Source of the DNA: Moduliflexus sp964602655
GTDB taxonomy: Bacteria; Moduliflexota; Moduliflexia; Moduliflexales; Moduliflexaceae
Assembly: GCA_964602655.1 (NCBI GenBank)
Contig: CAZRSF010000027.1
Location: 1-64,000 of the forward strand
Direction of reading: 5' to 3'
Length of the DNA: 64,000 bases
Shown here: positions 50,505-58,955 of the stretch, one piece after another
Position numbering within the stretch: the first letter of the stretch is position 1
How the letters are laid out: every line of letters begins with the position of its first letter
Position numbers and translations under genes: made by a program
Notes under the pieces: generated by a model
What the model saw: only the letters and a program-made list of their open reading frames with translations
What the model was told of the DNA's origin: nothing
Databases searched by the model: none

Positions 50505-51767
50505 TTACCGGGATCGTTCTTCTCCCAGAACATAGACAAACAGACCACTTCGGAGTTTCGGCTCGAACCAGGTAGATTTCGGCGGCATGATTTTGCCCGC
50601 GTCCGCGACCGCCATGACCTCGCGAATGCCGGTCGGAAACAGGGCGAATGCTACTGCCATATCGCGCGCCACGCGCCGTTCCAATTCACGCAACCCGCGA
50701 ATGCCGCCGACAAAATCAATGCGCTGATCGGTTTTAGGGTCGCGAATCCCTAAAATCGGCGACAGGAGGTTGGTTTGCAGAATCGAGACATCCAGGCGTT
50801 CGATCACATTCGTGTCGTCGAACGTGCCCGGTTTCGCCGTCAGTTCATACCATCGCCCGTCCAGATACATGCCGAACGCATGAGATTCGGTTGGGGCATA
50901 CGGTTCATTCGTCAGACATGCTTCAATCGTAAATTTTTCAGAGACAGCGTTCGAAAATTCTTCGGAAGAGAGGCCGTTCAGGTCGCGCACCACGCGGTTG
51001 TAATCCATCACGCAGAGGTGCGTATCCGGCACAAGCACGGCGAGAAAATAATTGAACGGCTCATCGCCGGTGTAGTCGGGGAACTGCGCCCGCCGCATCT
51101 GTCCGACTTTGACGGCGGACGCGGTGCGATGATGCCCGTCGGCGACGTAGAGCGATTCGATGCCACCGAACAATTCTGTCAAATCGGAAATCGTCTGAAT
51201 ATCGTCAATGCTCCAGACGACATGCTGAATATCGTCCTCGGTGAGAAAATCGTTGACCGGCTCATGCTCGCGCATCCAATCCTCTAAGATCGCATTGACG
51301 CGATCCTGCGCCCGATACGTCAGAAAGACGAGACCGGTGTTGGCGTTGCAGACATCCACATAATTGATGCGGTCGAGTTCTTTATCCGCCCGCGTCAATT
51401 CATGCACTTTGATCGTTCCGGAGAGATAGTCGTCAATCGCGGCGCAGACGACGAGGCCGACCTGCGAGCGTCCGCGCATCACTTCTTTGTAAATATAGAA
51501 GTGCGGCGCGGCTTCGCGAACGAACGTCCCGTCGTCAATCATCTGATGCAGCCGATGTTTGGCCTGTTCATAGACACGCGGATCGTGCGGGTCAATGTCC
51601 GGCGGCAAATCCACTTCGGCGCGATTCACGCGCAGAAACGAATACGGATTGGCAGTGGTAATGGCTCTGGCTTCCTCGGTATTGACGACATCATACGGAA
51701 GCGCGGCCACGCGTGGCGCCATGTCCGGCGTCGGGCGATACGGTCTGAACGGTCGAATTATTGCCAT
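50505..51767 (-). CDS. DUF1015 family protein
   Basis: 420 residues. The order IRPFRPYRPTPDMAPRVAAL, PYDVVNTEEAR, PYSFLRVNRAEVDLP and the central YVADGHHRTASA is the DUF1015 signature. The His-rich DGHHR motif is often called nucleotide- or metal-binding, but the family function is not established. It is co-transcribed after a class V aminotransferase, as in several anaerobes where DUF1015 accompanies the serine-pathway genes; a role tied to serine or glycine metabolism is inferred from that order. Confidence 0.9.
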   Translation of the reverse strand: MAIIRPFRPYRPTPDMAPRVAALPYDVVNTEEARAITTANPYSFLRVNRAEVDLPPDIDPHDPRVYEQAKHRLHQMIDDGTFVREAAPHFYIYKEVMRGRSQVGLVVCAAIDDYLSGTIKVHELTRADKELDRINYVDVCNANTGLVFLTYRAQDRVNAILEDWMREHEPVNDFLTEDDIQHVVWSIDDIQTISDLTELFGGIESLYVADGHHRTASAVKVGQMRRAQFPDYTGDEPFNYFLAVLVPDTHLCVMDYNRVVRDLNGLSSEEFSNAVSEKFTIEACLTNEPYAPTESHAFGMYLDGRWYELTAKPGTFDDTNVIERLDVSILQTNLLSPILGIRDPKTDQRIDFVGGIRGLRELERRVARDMAVAFALFPTGIREVMAVADAGKIMPPKSTWFEPKLRSGLFVYVLGEERSR

Positions 51768-51835
51768 ATAAACACAATCGGCAGGAAGAGCGATACTCCC
51801 GGCTCCTCCTGCCGATCATTCCATAAAAAAATTGA

Positions 51836-52909
51836 TTAAAGTCCTAAAATCCGGTTGATATGGCCGAGCAGTTCATCCACTTCGGCCAGCGTGCAATCCG
51901 CCATGTGCGCGATGCGGAACGTTTTTTCTTTCAGCGAGCCGTAACCGTTCGCGAGCGTCAGGCCGACTTCGCCGAGTTGTTTGTTCAGATCGCCGACATT
52001 GATGCCGCGCGTATTTTTGATCACGGTCAATGTATTCGAAAGATAACGTTCATCCGCAAAGAGGTCGAAATAGGTTTTCGCCCATTCCCGCACTCGCTTC
52101 GCCATCTGCAAATGCCGCGCAAAACGGTTTTCCAGCCCTTCCTCGTCAATGATGCGATGCAATTGATATTGCAGCGCGTACATGTGCGATAACGACGGCG
52201 TTGACGGATACTGATAGTCTTTCTTTTGAATGTAATTGTAGAGTTCCAATAAATCAAGGTAATAGCCCCGGAACGGCACCTGTTTTGCGGCGTTTACCGC
52301 TTTTTCGGACATCGAGCAGAGCGCCATGCCTGGCGGCAGTCCGATACATTTTTGCGTTGAGGTGATGCAGATGTCCACGCCGAGCGCGTCCACGTCAATT
52401 TTCGTGCCGCCCATCGAACTGACCGTATCCATGCACCAGATCACGTCAGGATATTTTTTCATCACGTCGGCAATCGCTTCGACCGGGCACATTACGCCGG
52501 ACGAGGTTTCGTTATGCGTAATCGTGATCAGGTCATATTTGCCGGTCGCCAGGGCGTTATCCACCATCTCAGGCGTCGTGGCCTGACCTTCTTCGGTTTT
52601 GACTTTATCGGCAGGCACGTTGTTGCCCTGCGCCATTTCATACCAGCGATCCCCGAATGCGCCGATAGCAAAGACCAATGCGCGTTTGCGCGTGCATGAG
52701 CGCACTGAACCTTCCATCAACCCGCTGCCGGATGTGGTGGAAAGAATAATTTGATTTTTCGTGTAAAACATTTTCTGCGCGAGTTCGCTGATGTCGCGCT
52801 GTAACGCCGAAGCATCTTTCGAACGGTGGCCGATCATCGGTGTTGCCATTTTTTGCAGCACATCTTCGCGCACTTCGACCGGGCCGGGAATGAATAATTT
52901 TTTCCGCAT
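51836..52909 (-). CDS. Class V aminotransferase (phosphoserine/serine-glyoxylate type)
   Basis: 357 residues from ATG 52909, with AGGAGG upstream. FIPGPVEVREDVLQKMATP and GHRSKDASALQ form the N-terminal signature shared with SerC-like and serine-pyruvate aminotransferases. TTSGSGLMEGSVRSC is the PLP-phosphate loop, Asp in WCMDTVSSMGG contacts the PLP nitrogen, and the Schiff-base Lys is in ITSTQKCIGLPPG. It transfers an amino group between a short hydroxy-amino acid and a keto acid. Paired with DUF1015, it most likely acts as the phosphoserine aminotransferase, but alanine-glyoxylate activity cannot be excluded. Confidence 0.88.
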   Translation of the reverse strand: MRKKLFIPGPVEVREDVLQKMATPMIGHRSKDASALQRDISELAQKMFYTKNQIILSTTSGSGLMEGSVRSCTRKRALVFAIGAFGDRWYEMAQGNNVPADKVKTEEGQATTPEMVDNALATGKYDLITITHNETSSGVMCPVEAIADVMKKYPDVIWCMDTVSSMGGTKIDVDALGVDICITSTQKCIGLPPGMALCSMSEKAVNAAKQVPFRGYYLDLLELYNYIQKKDYQYPSTPSLSHMYALQYQLHRIIDEEGLENRFARHLQMAKRVREWAKTYFDLFADERYLSNTLTVIKNTRGINVGDLNKQLGEVGLTLANGYGSLKEKTFRIAHMADCTLAEVDELLGHINRILGL

Positions 52910-53152
52910 GGTGTGTCCTCCTATTAAAAACCGAATGGATTGATTGAGCGCTGTTCTCTGATGTCGCAATTCGCTGCGAACGCAACCGTTTCTCTCACTC
53001 TATCGGAAAATGTCAACAAAGAACTCGCGGCGCTCTCAAAACGCTGTTTATCCGGGCGTAACCCGGCGCAATCATCCTATTTTTTACGAGGCGTTTTACC
53101 TATGGCGCATGTTGCGCGTCAATATGACAAACAGCATGATTATTTGTCAATT

Positions 53153-53183
53153 ACCCTGTCAGGGTTGTACACCCTGGCAGGGT
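53153..53183. repeat. Palindromic repeat, family A (variant)
   Basis: ACCCTGTCAGGGTTGTACACCC and CTGGCAGGGT, with one arm mutated (GTC for GCC) and the centre changed to TGTACA. It lies 17 nt before the start of the NlpC/P60-like gene, so it overlaps the region where a ribosome-binding site would be expected, and none is visible. Confidence 0.75.
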
Positions 53184-53199
53184 TCTCACTACATCATCT

Positions 53200-53865
53200 A
53201 TGAAATATTTATCGTATTCCGACGCAAGATCGCGCATGAACATCGGCGATGTGATCGCCTTTGGCGGGGATTCGCATTTTTCAGAAATTATCAAAATGGC
53301 AATTCGCGCCGAAGTGCCGCATATCGGCATCGTGCGTGAAACGCGCCAGACAGAGCGCGGAGTAACACAAACGTTCTTGATGGACGCAACCTCCCGCCGC
53401 AACGTCTGCATCACGGATTTGGCGGCTCGCGTTCAGGAGTATGCCGGGCATATGTGGTGGCTGCCGCTGCATGAAACGCTCAGGCGTAAAATCTTCGATG
53501 AAGAGGCATGTTCTCGCTTTTTACAGCAGCAAAACGGCAAAAAATACGACCGCTGGCAGGCCGCAGGGTCGGCGATTGACGCGCTCGACGAGTTGCCTTT
53601 CAATTTGGGGGGACTCAGTTATAACCGCGAAGACCTCTCGCAACTCTTTTGTTCCGAATTGGTCGCCGCCGCGCTCAAAGTCGGAGGCATCATTCCGCAG
53701 CATCTCAATGCTTCGGAAATCACGCCGATTGATATTTGCCGCTGGAAGATTTACGCGCCGGAATATTATCTGCTGAAAGGGGAATTCAAGGAGATTTCAG
53801 GCTATAACAGCATAGACTTGAATCGGGGCGTTCCGACAGGAATGCTGTGTTGCGAACATCGTTAA
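53200..53865 (+). CDS. Permuted papain-fold (YiiX/NlpC-P60-like) protein
   Basis: 221 residues. The His precedes the Cys in sequence: GDVIAFGGDSHFSEIIK and PHIGIV contain the His side, and LFCSELVAAALK contains the nucleophile Cys. This is the circularly permuted NlpC/P60 order of YiiX-like hydrolases. The later P-rich segment EITPIDICRW also matches. Family members cleave amide or thioester bonds; the substrate is unknown. No signal peptide is seen, so it is probably cytosolic. The start has no clear ribosome-binding site because of the palindrome upstream. Confidence 0.8.
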   Translation: MKYLSYSDARSRMNIGDVIAFGGDSHFSEIIKMAIRAEVPHIGIVRETRQTERGVTQTFLMDATSRRNVCITDLAARVQEYAGHMWWLPLHETLRRKIFDEEACSRFLQQQNGKKYDRWQAAGSAIDALDELPFNLGGLSYNREDLSQLFCSELVAAALKVGGIIPQHLNASEITPIDICRWKIYAPEYYLLKGEFKEISGYNSIDLNRGVPTGMLCCEHR

Positions 53866-53897
53866 GCCCTGCCAGGGTTTGAAACCCTGGCAGGGCT
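53865..53897. repeat. Palindromic repeat, family A
   Basis: AGCCCTGCCAGGGTTTGAAA and complement, between convergent genes (stops at 53865 and 53910), a bidirectional terminator-like position. Confidence 0.92.
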
Positions 53898-53909
53898 GGG
53901 AACTCATAT

Positions 53910-55703
53910 TCACACATTCTCAAATTCTTCCATAAACGCCTTCAGACGCTTGTTTTCCGCTCTCAAACCGCCGATATACCGTTCCCATTCTTGCGGCATC
54001 TGGCGCAGATCAACATAAATATGCCGGATGGTTCGGGCATATTTGGCGGCAGCTTTGTAGCTGTCGCGCCCGCGCGCCGCGACCAGCCGATTGACGACGT
54101 TCTGATAGAGTTCGAGATATTCCATCGTAAAATGCGGCAGCAGTTTGGCTTCATATTGGCGCAGTTGTTCGACTTGATGTTTGATGGTGTCGAAAAGCCG
54201 GTCATAATCGTCAAGATAATCGTAAATTTCCGCCAATGTCGTGACTTGATTCGGAAAATTGGGAACAAACCAGGCTGGCGGTGTTTTTTGTCTGGATTGG
54301 GCGCGTTCCTCCAAATCCGCGATAATGCGCGATTCGAAGGTCGGCCAATCGGTTTCATTCAAGCATCTTTTCGCGGTTTTGAAAAAATCGAGATCAATAT
54401 CATGGTGTTCCAGCCGCAAATTCAACAACTGCGTTTGCCCTTCATAGTCGTGCGCGGTGGTGTAGTATTCCCATAAACAGACGTATGTGCCGTCATGCAG
54501 AAAATGATGATGCGTATCGAATTCCTGTTTATCTACTTTCCGTTGCAGCAAACCGACTATCGCCTCGTAATCGCCCCGCCGCTGCAATTCTTCCTGCACA
54601 AACGCATACACTTCGACCTTGCGCCCCTCGCCGCGTTCGATCCCCTGCCAGGCGACTTCCAACGCCTTTGGCCGGTCATTCTGCGCGAGCCAGTATTGCG
54701 CCAATCGCCAGTAATCTATGCCGTCTTTCAGATGCGCTTCCAGGGTTTTGCGTTGCGCCTCAGTGTCGCCGGTCGCTTCATATAATTTTGCCAGCAAGCC
54801 TTGATAATAGGAAGAATTTGTCTTTTTCATCGCCTGCTTCAGCATTTCGATAATGATCTGATAATCCTCTTTTTCGGCGCAAAGCTGCACGGCGCTGTCA
54901 TAGAGCCAATCAGTCAGACCACAATTGCTGTTGCGATAATAATTCAACAGTTGCGTAATCACGTCGCGGCGGGCGTCGCGCAGGTCTGGGGCGGCCTGAA
55001 ACGCCTCGCCGAGTTCGTCCATCGCTGACATTGCAACATCTTCCAGCGGTTCGTCATCCATGCCGTAATCATTCAATTCTTTCAGAATACGGTCAATCAC
55101 TGCCCAGCAGACTTTCGCCCGCATCGCTGGCTCGGAAGGCTGCGCCGACGCGAGGATGGAGCGGAGTTGTTTGGCGATGGTTCGGGTGTCATAATAATCG
55201 GATTCGATAGAAGGAAAGGCGCGGGTGATTTGCTTTTTGATGGTCGTAAATGTGGATTCTTTATTGGCTTCGAAACGCATCGTCAATTCACGTTTGAGGT
55301 CAGGATATTTTTTCGCGCATTCGAGTAAGATGTTGACTAATTCGGCAGATGGCAATGCCGCGAGCTTTTTCGCCAATGTGGAATCGGATTTTTTCTGACG
55401 TGCTGCCTGTTTCGTCAATTCGCCTTTTTGTTCTAAAAAGGTCAGCATGACAGCGACAATATGCTTGCACGGCCAGCCGTCATAAGGGCAGGTGCAGGTG
55501 GCGGTCAGCGAGCCGGAACGCGCGGAGACTTCCACGTCGTATTCGTCGCCGCTGCCGATCACGTTCGCCCGAATCGTATCGGTTTCGGCGTCGTACTCAA
55601 GTTGTTCCGCCATCTCTTGTCGGGCGTAGTCTTCTCCGCGCTGATAGATTTTGTTGCCAGCCCATTGTTTCACAGAGTCTTTGGTGTATTCGCTGAGTTT
55701 CAT
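53910..55703 (-). CDS. SWIM zinc-finger protein with helical-repeat body
   Basis: 597 residues. The SWIM motif C-x-C-xn-C-x-H is TCTCPYDGWPCKHIVAVML at about residues 69-87, preceded by the family-typical start KLSEYTKDSVKQWAGNKIYQRG. The remaining about 480 residues are a solenoid of helices (KALEVAWQGIERGEGRKVEV, QEELQRRGDYEAIVGLLQR) with TPR-like spacing. SWIM domains bind DNA or proteins. Some SWIM genes neighbour SNF2 helicases, but none is here. Cytosolic. The ATG is followed by MKLSEYTK in the usual family position. Confidence 0.88.
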   Translation of the reverse strand: MKLSEYTKDSVKQWAGNKIYQRGEDYARQEMAEQLEYDAETDTIRANVIGSGDEYDVEVSARSGSLTATCTCPYDGWPCKHIVAVMLTFLEQKGELTKQAARQKKSDSTLAKKLAALPSAELVNILLECAKKYPDLKRELTMRFEANKESTFTTIKKQITRAFPSIESDYYDTRTIAKQLRSILASAQPSEPAMRAKVCWAVIDRILKELNDYGMDDEPLEDVAMSAMDELGEAFQAAPDLRDARRDVITQLLNYYRNSNCGLTDWLYDSAVQLCAEKEDYQIIIEMLKQAMKKTNSSYYQGLLAKLYEATGDTEAQRKTLEAHLKDGIDYWRLAQYWLAQNDRPKALEVAWQGIERGEGRKVEVYAFVQEELQRRGDYEAIVGLLQRKVDKQEFDTHHHFLHDGTYVCLWEYYTTAHDYEGQTQLLNLRLEHHDIDLDFFKTAKRCLNETDWPTFESRIIADLEERAQSRQKTPPAWFVPNFPNQVTTLAEIYDYLDDYDRLFDTIKHQVEQLRQYEAKLLPHFTMEYLELYQNVVNRLVAARGRDSYKAAAKYARTIRHIYVDLRQMPQEWERYIGGLRAENKRLKAFMEEFENV

Positions 55704-55719
55704 CGTTCTCTTGTAAAAT

Positions 55720-55752
55720 AACCCCGCCAGGGTTTGGAACCCTGGCGGGGTT
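55720..55752. repeat. Palindromic repeat, family A (CCCCGCC variant)
   Basis: AACCCCGCCAGGGTTTGGAA and complement; both arms carry the same compensatory change (GCGGGG for GCAGGG), so base pairing is retained. It lies between hutI and the SWIM gene. Confidence 0.9.
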
Positions 55753-55760
55753 AGGGGGTT

Positions 55761-57008
55761 TTAAGACGTTTGCCGTTCCAGGACGATTTTGCCGTTTTTA
55801 ATGACGCGGCTGACGTGATTGACGCCGAAGTGGTACGTCAAATATTGATAATTCGGAATATCCAGAATGACAATATCCGCCTTTTTGCCGACTTCCAGAC
55901 TGCCGATTTTATCGAACAGGCAGAGCGACCGCGCCGCCTGCGCCGTGACGCCGACAATCGCTTCCGCCGGACTGATGTGCATCTGCGTACAGGCAATCGT
56001 CATAATCAACGGGAGCGATTCCGTCATGCACGCGCCGGGATTGCACCCGGTGGCGAGTGCGACTTTCACGCCGGATTCAATCATTTTCCGCGCCGGAGCA
56101 TAGCGCACGAACGCCGTAAAAAACGGGACACCCGGCAGCAAATCGGCAATCACCCCTTTTTCCGCCAGCATTTCAATCCCTTTATCGCTGACCATCAAGA
56201 GATGTTCGACGGCGACCACGCCGAGTTCCGCCGCAAATTCCGCCGCCTTGAACGGATCGAACGAATCGGCGTGCATACGCGGCAGCAGGCCGTATTGTTT
56301 GCCAGCCTCCAAAATTTGCCGAGTTTCCTGATGAGAAAAGACATCATGATCGCAAAACACGTCGCAGAATTTTGCGAGTTTCTCTTCAGTAATGCGCGGG
56401 ATCATTTCATCGGTGATTATGCGGATAAAATCCTGTTTTTTCTGTCGAAATTCCGGCGGAATGTCGAGCGCCATGAAGGTGGGCACAATATCAATCGGAT
56501 GGTGTTCGTTCAGATCGCGCATGGTTTGGAGGAGTTTGATTTCATCTTCGATGGCGAGGCCGTATCCGGTTTTCGCCTCAACGGTCGTCGTGCCGCGCCG
56601 CAGCATCCGATCCAGGCGTTTATACGCGAAATTATAGAGTTCCTGACGGCTGGCCTGACGTGTCGCCAGGACGGTCTGCATGATGCCGCCTCCGGCAATC
56701 GCCGCGTCTTTATACGTCGTGCCGCGCAGCCGCGCTTCGAATTCCATTTCCCGCGATCCGGCGAACACGAGATGCGTGTGCGGATCGATAAAACCCGGCA
56801 TCACCACTTTGTCAGAGGCGTCAATCACGACATCCGATTTTGTCGTGTCGGGCAAATCGCTGGTTTTTCCGATCCAGGTAATCAGATTGCCCTCGATGAT
56901 GAGCGCGCCGTCTTCGATAATGCCTAACGCCTCTACCGGCGCGGTATGAACGATATCGGGGCATGAGACTGTGACTAATTGGGCGGCGTGTTTGATGGTT
57001 TTTCGCAT
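55761..57008 (-). CDS. hutI: Imidazolonepropionase
   Basis: 415 residues. The amidohydrolase metal site starts with FIDPHTHLVFAGSREMEF. TTTVEAKTGYGLAIEDEIK, HADSFDPFKAAEFAAELGV and AVEHLLMVSDKG are specific to HutI, and LATGCNPGACMTESLPLIM is the later Asp region. It hydrolyses imidazolone-5-propionate to formiminoglutamate in histidine degradation, in the cytoplasm. The other hut genes are not in the window. AGGAGG lies 8 nt before the ATG. Confidence 0.95.
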   Translation of the reverse strand: MRKTIKHAAQLVTVSCPDIVHTAPVEALGIIEDGALIIEGNLITWIGKTSDLPDTTKSDVVIDASDKVVMPGFIDPHTHLVFAGSREMEFEARLRGTTYKDAAIAGGGIMQTVLATRQASRQELYNFAYKRLDRMLRRGTTTVEAKTGYGLAIEDEIKLLQTMRDLNEHHPIDIVPTFMALDIPPEFRQKKQDFIRIITDEMIPRITEEKLAKFCDVFCDHDVFSHQETRQILEAGKQYGLLPRMHADSFDPFKAAEFAAELGVVAVEHLLMVSDKGIEMLAEKGVIADLLPGVPFFTAFVRYAPARKMIESGVKVALATGCNPGACMTESLPLIMTIACTQMHISPAEAIVGVTAQAARSLCLFDKIGSLEVGKKADIVILDIPNYQYLTYHFGVNHVSRVIKNGKIVLERQTS

Positions 57009-57211
57009 ACATCCTCCTCGTAGAATGAAGGCTGTTGAAGGGAAGAATTATGATAAATTGCAAAAAATGATCATTGAAGAGACACTCTGCAATCTTGCAG
57101 AATTTGTCAAATAAAAAGACCGACAGGAGAGGAAAAATGATAGGATTGCGCCAATTGGGTTTTGGGCTCGTATTGAAACGCGTGGAACGAGAACGTCGCA
57201 GCGAATGTGGG

Positions 57212-58594
57212 TCATTCAGCGACCTGTCTGCCGATTTCCCCCTCTCTTTGCGCGAGAAAGATCGCTTTTTTGCCGGGCGGGAGTTTCAACACGAAATTCT
57301 TCGGCAGCGGCGCGCGCGATTGAATAATTGTTCGCTTCAAATCTCGATTCAACGCCAGCAATTCATCTTTGGGAATCTGCAATTCGCTGACAATCTCGTT
57401 AAGATAGGTGCTTTTCGCGAGGGTGACGGCTTCGTAACGCAGCGGCGTAAACGGCTCCACGTCTCCGAAATAGTCTTCATAATTCAGCATAATCTGCGCG
57501 GCGGCGAGAAATTGGGCGTAATAATTTCGTGAATAAAACCCGAAACGCTCGTTATGGTATTTGCGCGTAATTTCGCCCAAATCCGAGGTATCGAGCCGCT
57601 TCATTGCCGTTAGCAGCCCTGCCGGGCCATGATTATACGCCGTAATCGCTAACGGCCATGATTCGAATATCTTATAATTCGCCTTGAGCAATCTGGCGGC
57701 AGATTCCGCCGATTTGAACGGATCGTAGCGTTCATCCACTTTGGCGTTGATCCGCAGGCCATACATTCTGGCGGTTGCTGGCATAAATTGCCAGATGCCC
57801 GCCGCGCCGGCATACGAATAGGCGTTATGCTTAAAATAGGATTCCACAAACGGAATGCGCGTCAGGTCGGTCGGCAGGCCGTGCTGACGAAAGATTTCAT
57901 CGAAGTGTTCTTGATACACGCCGGACAATCGAATCGCTTTCAGAAAGTTTTCGCGCTGCCCGGATTGAATCCGCAACCGGCGCGTCGCTTCTCCGAACTT
58001 ATTCGGTTCGGAAATGGCGGAAAACAGCCTGTACACGCGGGCTTCATCCGGGGTGAGCGCATCCAATCGGCGCATCGCGGCTTTCCGGTCGAGACCGTAA
58101 AGAATGCGACGGTACTTCAGCAGGGTGTGACTCAATCCTTTTGATTTCTTGACATCAATCACTTCATACACGATCTGCGGATACCAGCTATCATGCAGAA
58201 GAAGCTGGTGGCGGCTGTAGTGGCTGAAGACCAGTTTCCAAAAGGCCACATGGTGCTGTAACTCTTTCGGCACGGGGAAGAACGTTTCGAATTGCCGAAT
58301 CGCCTCGGCATCGGGGCTTGATGGGATAAACTGGAGCGCTTGCGTCACAGGAAGCGTCGTTTCGAACTCATGAAGCGTTTCAGCCTGATCCGTTTTTCGC
58401 GGTAGAGAAACATAATGGATTGATGACTGAGAAAATGGGAGGAACAGGCCGAACGCGATGACGCTGACCACAAACGCGGCCAATAGCATCGGTTGCAGCA
58501 CGTATTGAGACAGAAGGCGTCGGAGATACCAGGGACAGGCGAATTTCAAGAGCCACGCAAGACATCCGATTCCCGCTTGTTTGATGAGCCTCAT
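57212..58594 (-). CDS. Membrane-anchored lytic transglycosylase (SLT family)
   Basis: 460 residues. A hydrophobic N-terminal helix (about 33-55, AAFVVSVIAFGLFLPF) anchors it in the membrane. The catalytic Glu is in IPFVESYFKHNAYS, followed by AGAAGIWQFMPATARMYGL and ITAYNHGPAGL, the MltD-like signature. The end of the protein (about 400-445) has a short LysM-like stretch around LNEIVSELQIPKDELLALN, which would bind peptidoglycan. It cleaves glycan strands in the periplasm. The N-terminal 170 residues are of unknown type. Confidence 0.9.
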   Translation of the reverse strand: MRLIKQAGIGCLAWLLKFACPWYLRRLLSQYVLQPMLLAAFVVSVIAFGLFLPFSQSSIHYVSLPRKTDQAETLHEFETTLPVTQALQFIPSSPDAEAIRQFETFFPVPKELQHHVAFWKLVFSHYSRHQLLLHDSWYPQIVYEVIDVKKSKGLSHTLLKYRRILYGLDRKAAMRRLDALTPDEARVYRLFSAISEPNKFGEATRRLRIQSGQRENFLKAIRLSGVYQEHFDEIFRQHGLPTDLTRIPFVESYFKHNAYSYAGAAGIWQFMPATARMYGLRINAKVDERYDPFKSAESAARLLKANYKIFESWPLAITAYNHGPAGLLTAMKRLDTSDLGEITRKYHNERFGFYSRNYYAQFLAAAQIMLNYEDYFGDVEPFTPLRYEAVTLAKSTYLNEIVSELQIPKDELLALNRDLKRTIIQSRAPLPKNFVLKLPPGKKAIFLAQREGEIGRQVAE

Positions 58595-58615
58595 TTGCTG
58601 CCGCCTCTTTTGGGG

Positions 58616-58703
58616 AATGACAAGGATATGTTTTCTGTAGGATTTCTGGGATGTCGGCGTTTACGACAGAAGTTCATCCTACGCAAAACACATCCTTGTC
58701 GTT
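58616..58703. repeat. Imperfect inverted repeat upstream of ftsH
   Basis: AATGACAAGGATATGTTTTC and the complementary GAAAACA-like arm ending ACATCCTTGTCGTT are about 32 nt apart, with GTAGGAT/ATCCTAC at the inner ends. It occupies the gap between the divergent transglycosylase and ftsH genes; the rest of 58704-58955 shows nothing I can name. Confidence 0.75.
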
Positions 58704-58955
58704 GCTTAATCAATCACAACCAACAACGCTTTACATCTGACACCTATTCGGAGTGAAAGATGAATGGCTATCGTCAATTTTCCAGTGTTTGCGACTTTCT
58801 TTATCTCATCGCGCTGTTTTTCTTGACGAACTTTTCTTGTTGACTCAATAGACTACACAGGAAAACGTGGAACGAGTGACGCTATTTGCTCGACACGAGA
58901 CAAGAACGTATTTATACAGCGCATACCGCTGTATTTCAGGACATGGAGGCAGAAT

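Noticed and set aside
55770..56927. A 385-codon open frame antisense to hutI
   Set aside because: Same reason: its composition is the shadow of the strongly conserved hutI frame.
57074..57532. A plus-strand frame beginning near hutI's upstream region with GGAGAGG before an internal ATG
   Set aside because: Most of it is antisense to the lytic transglycosylase 3' end, and it has no protein-like pattern.
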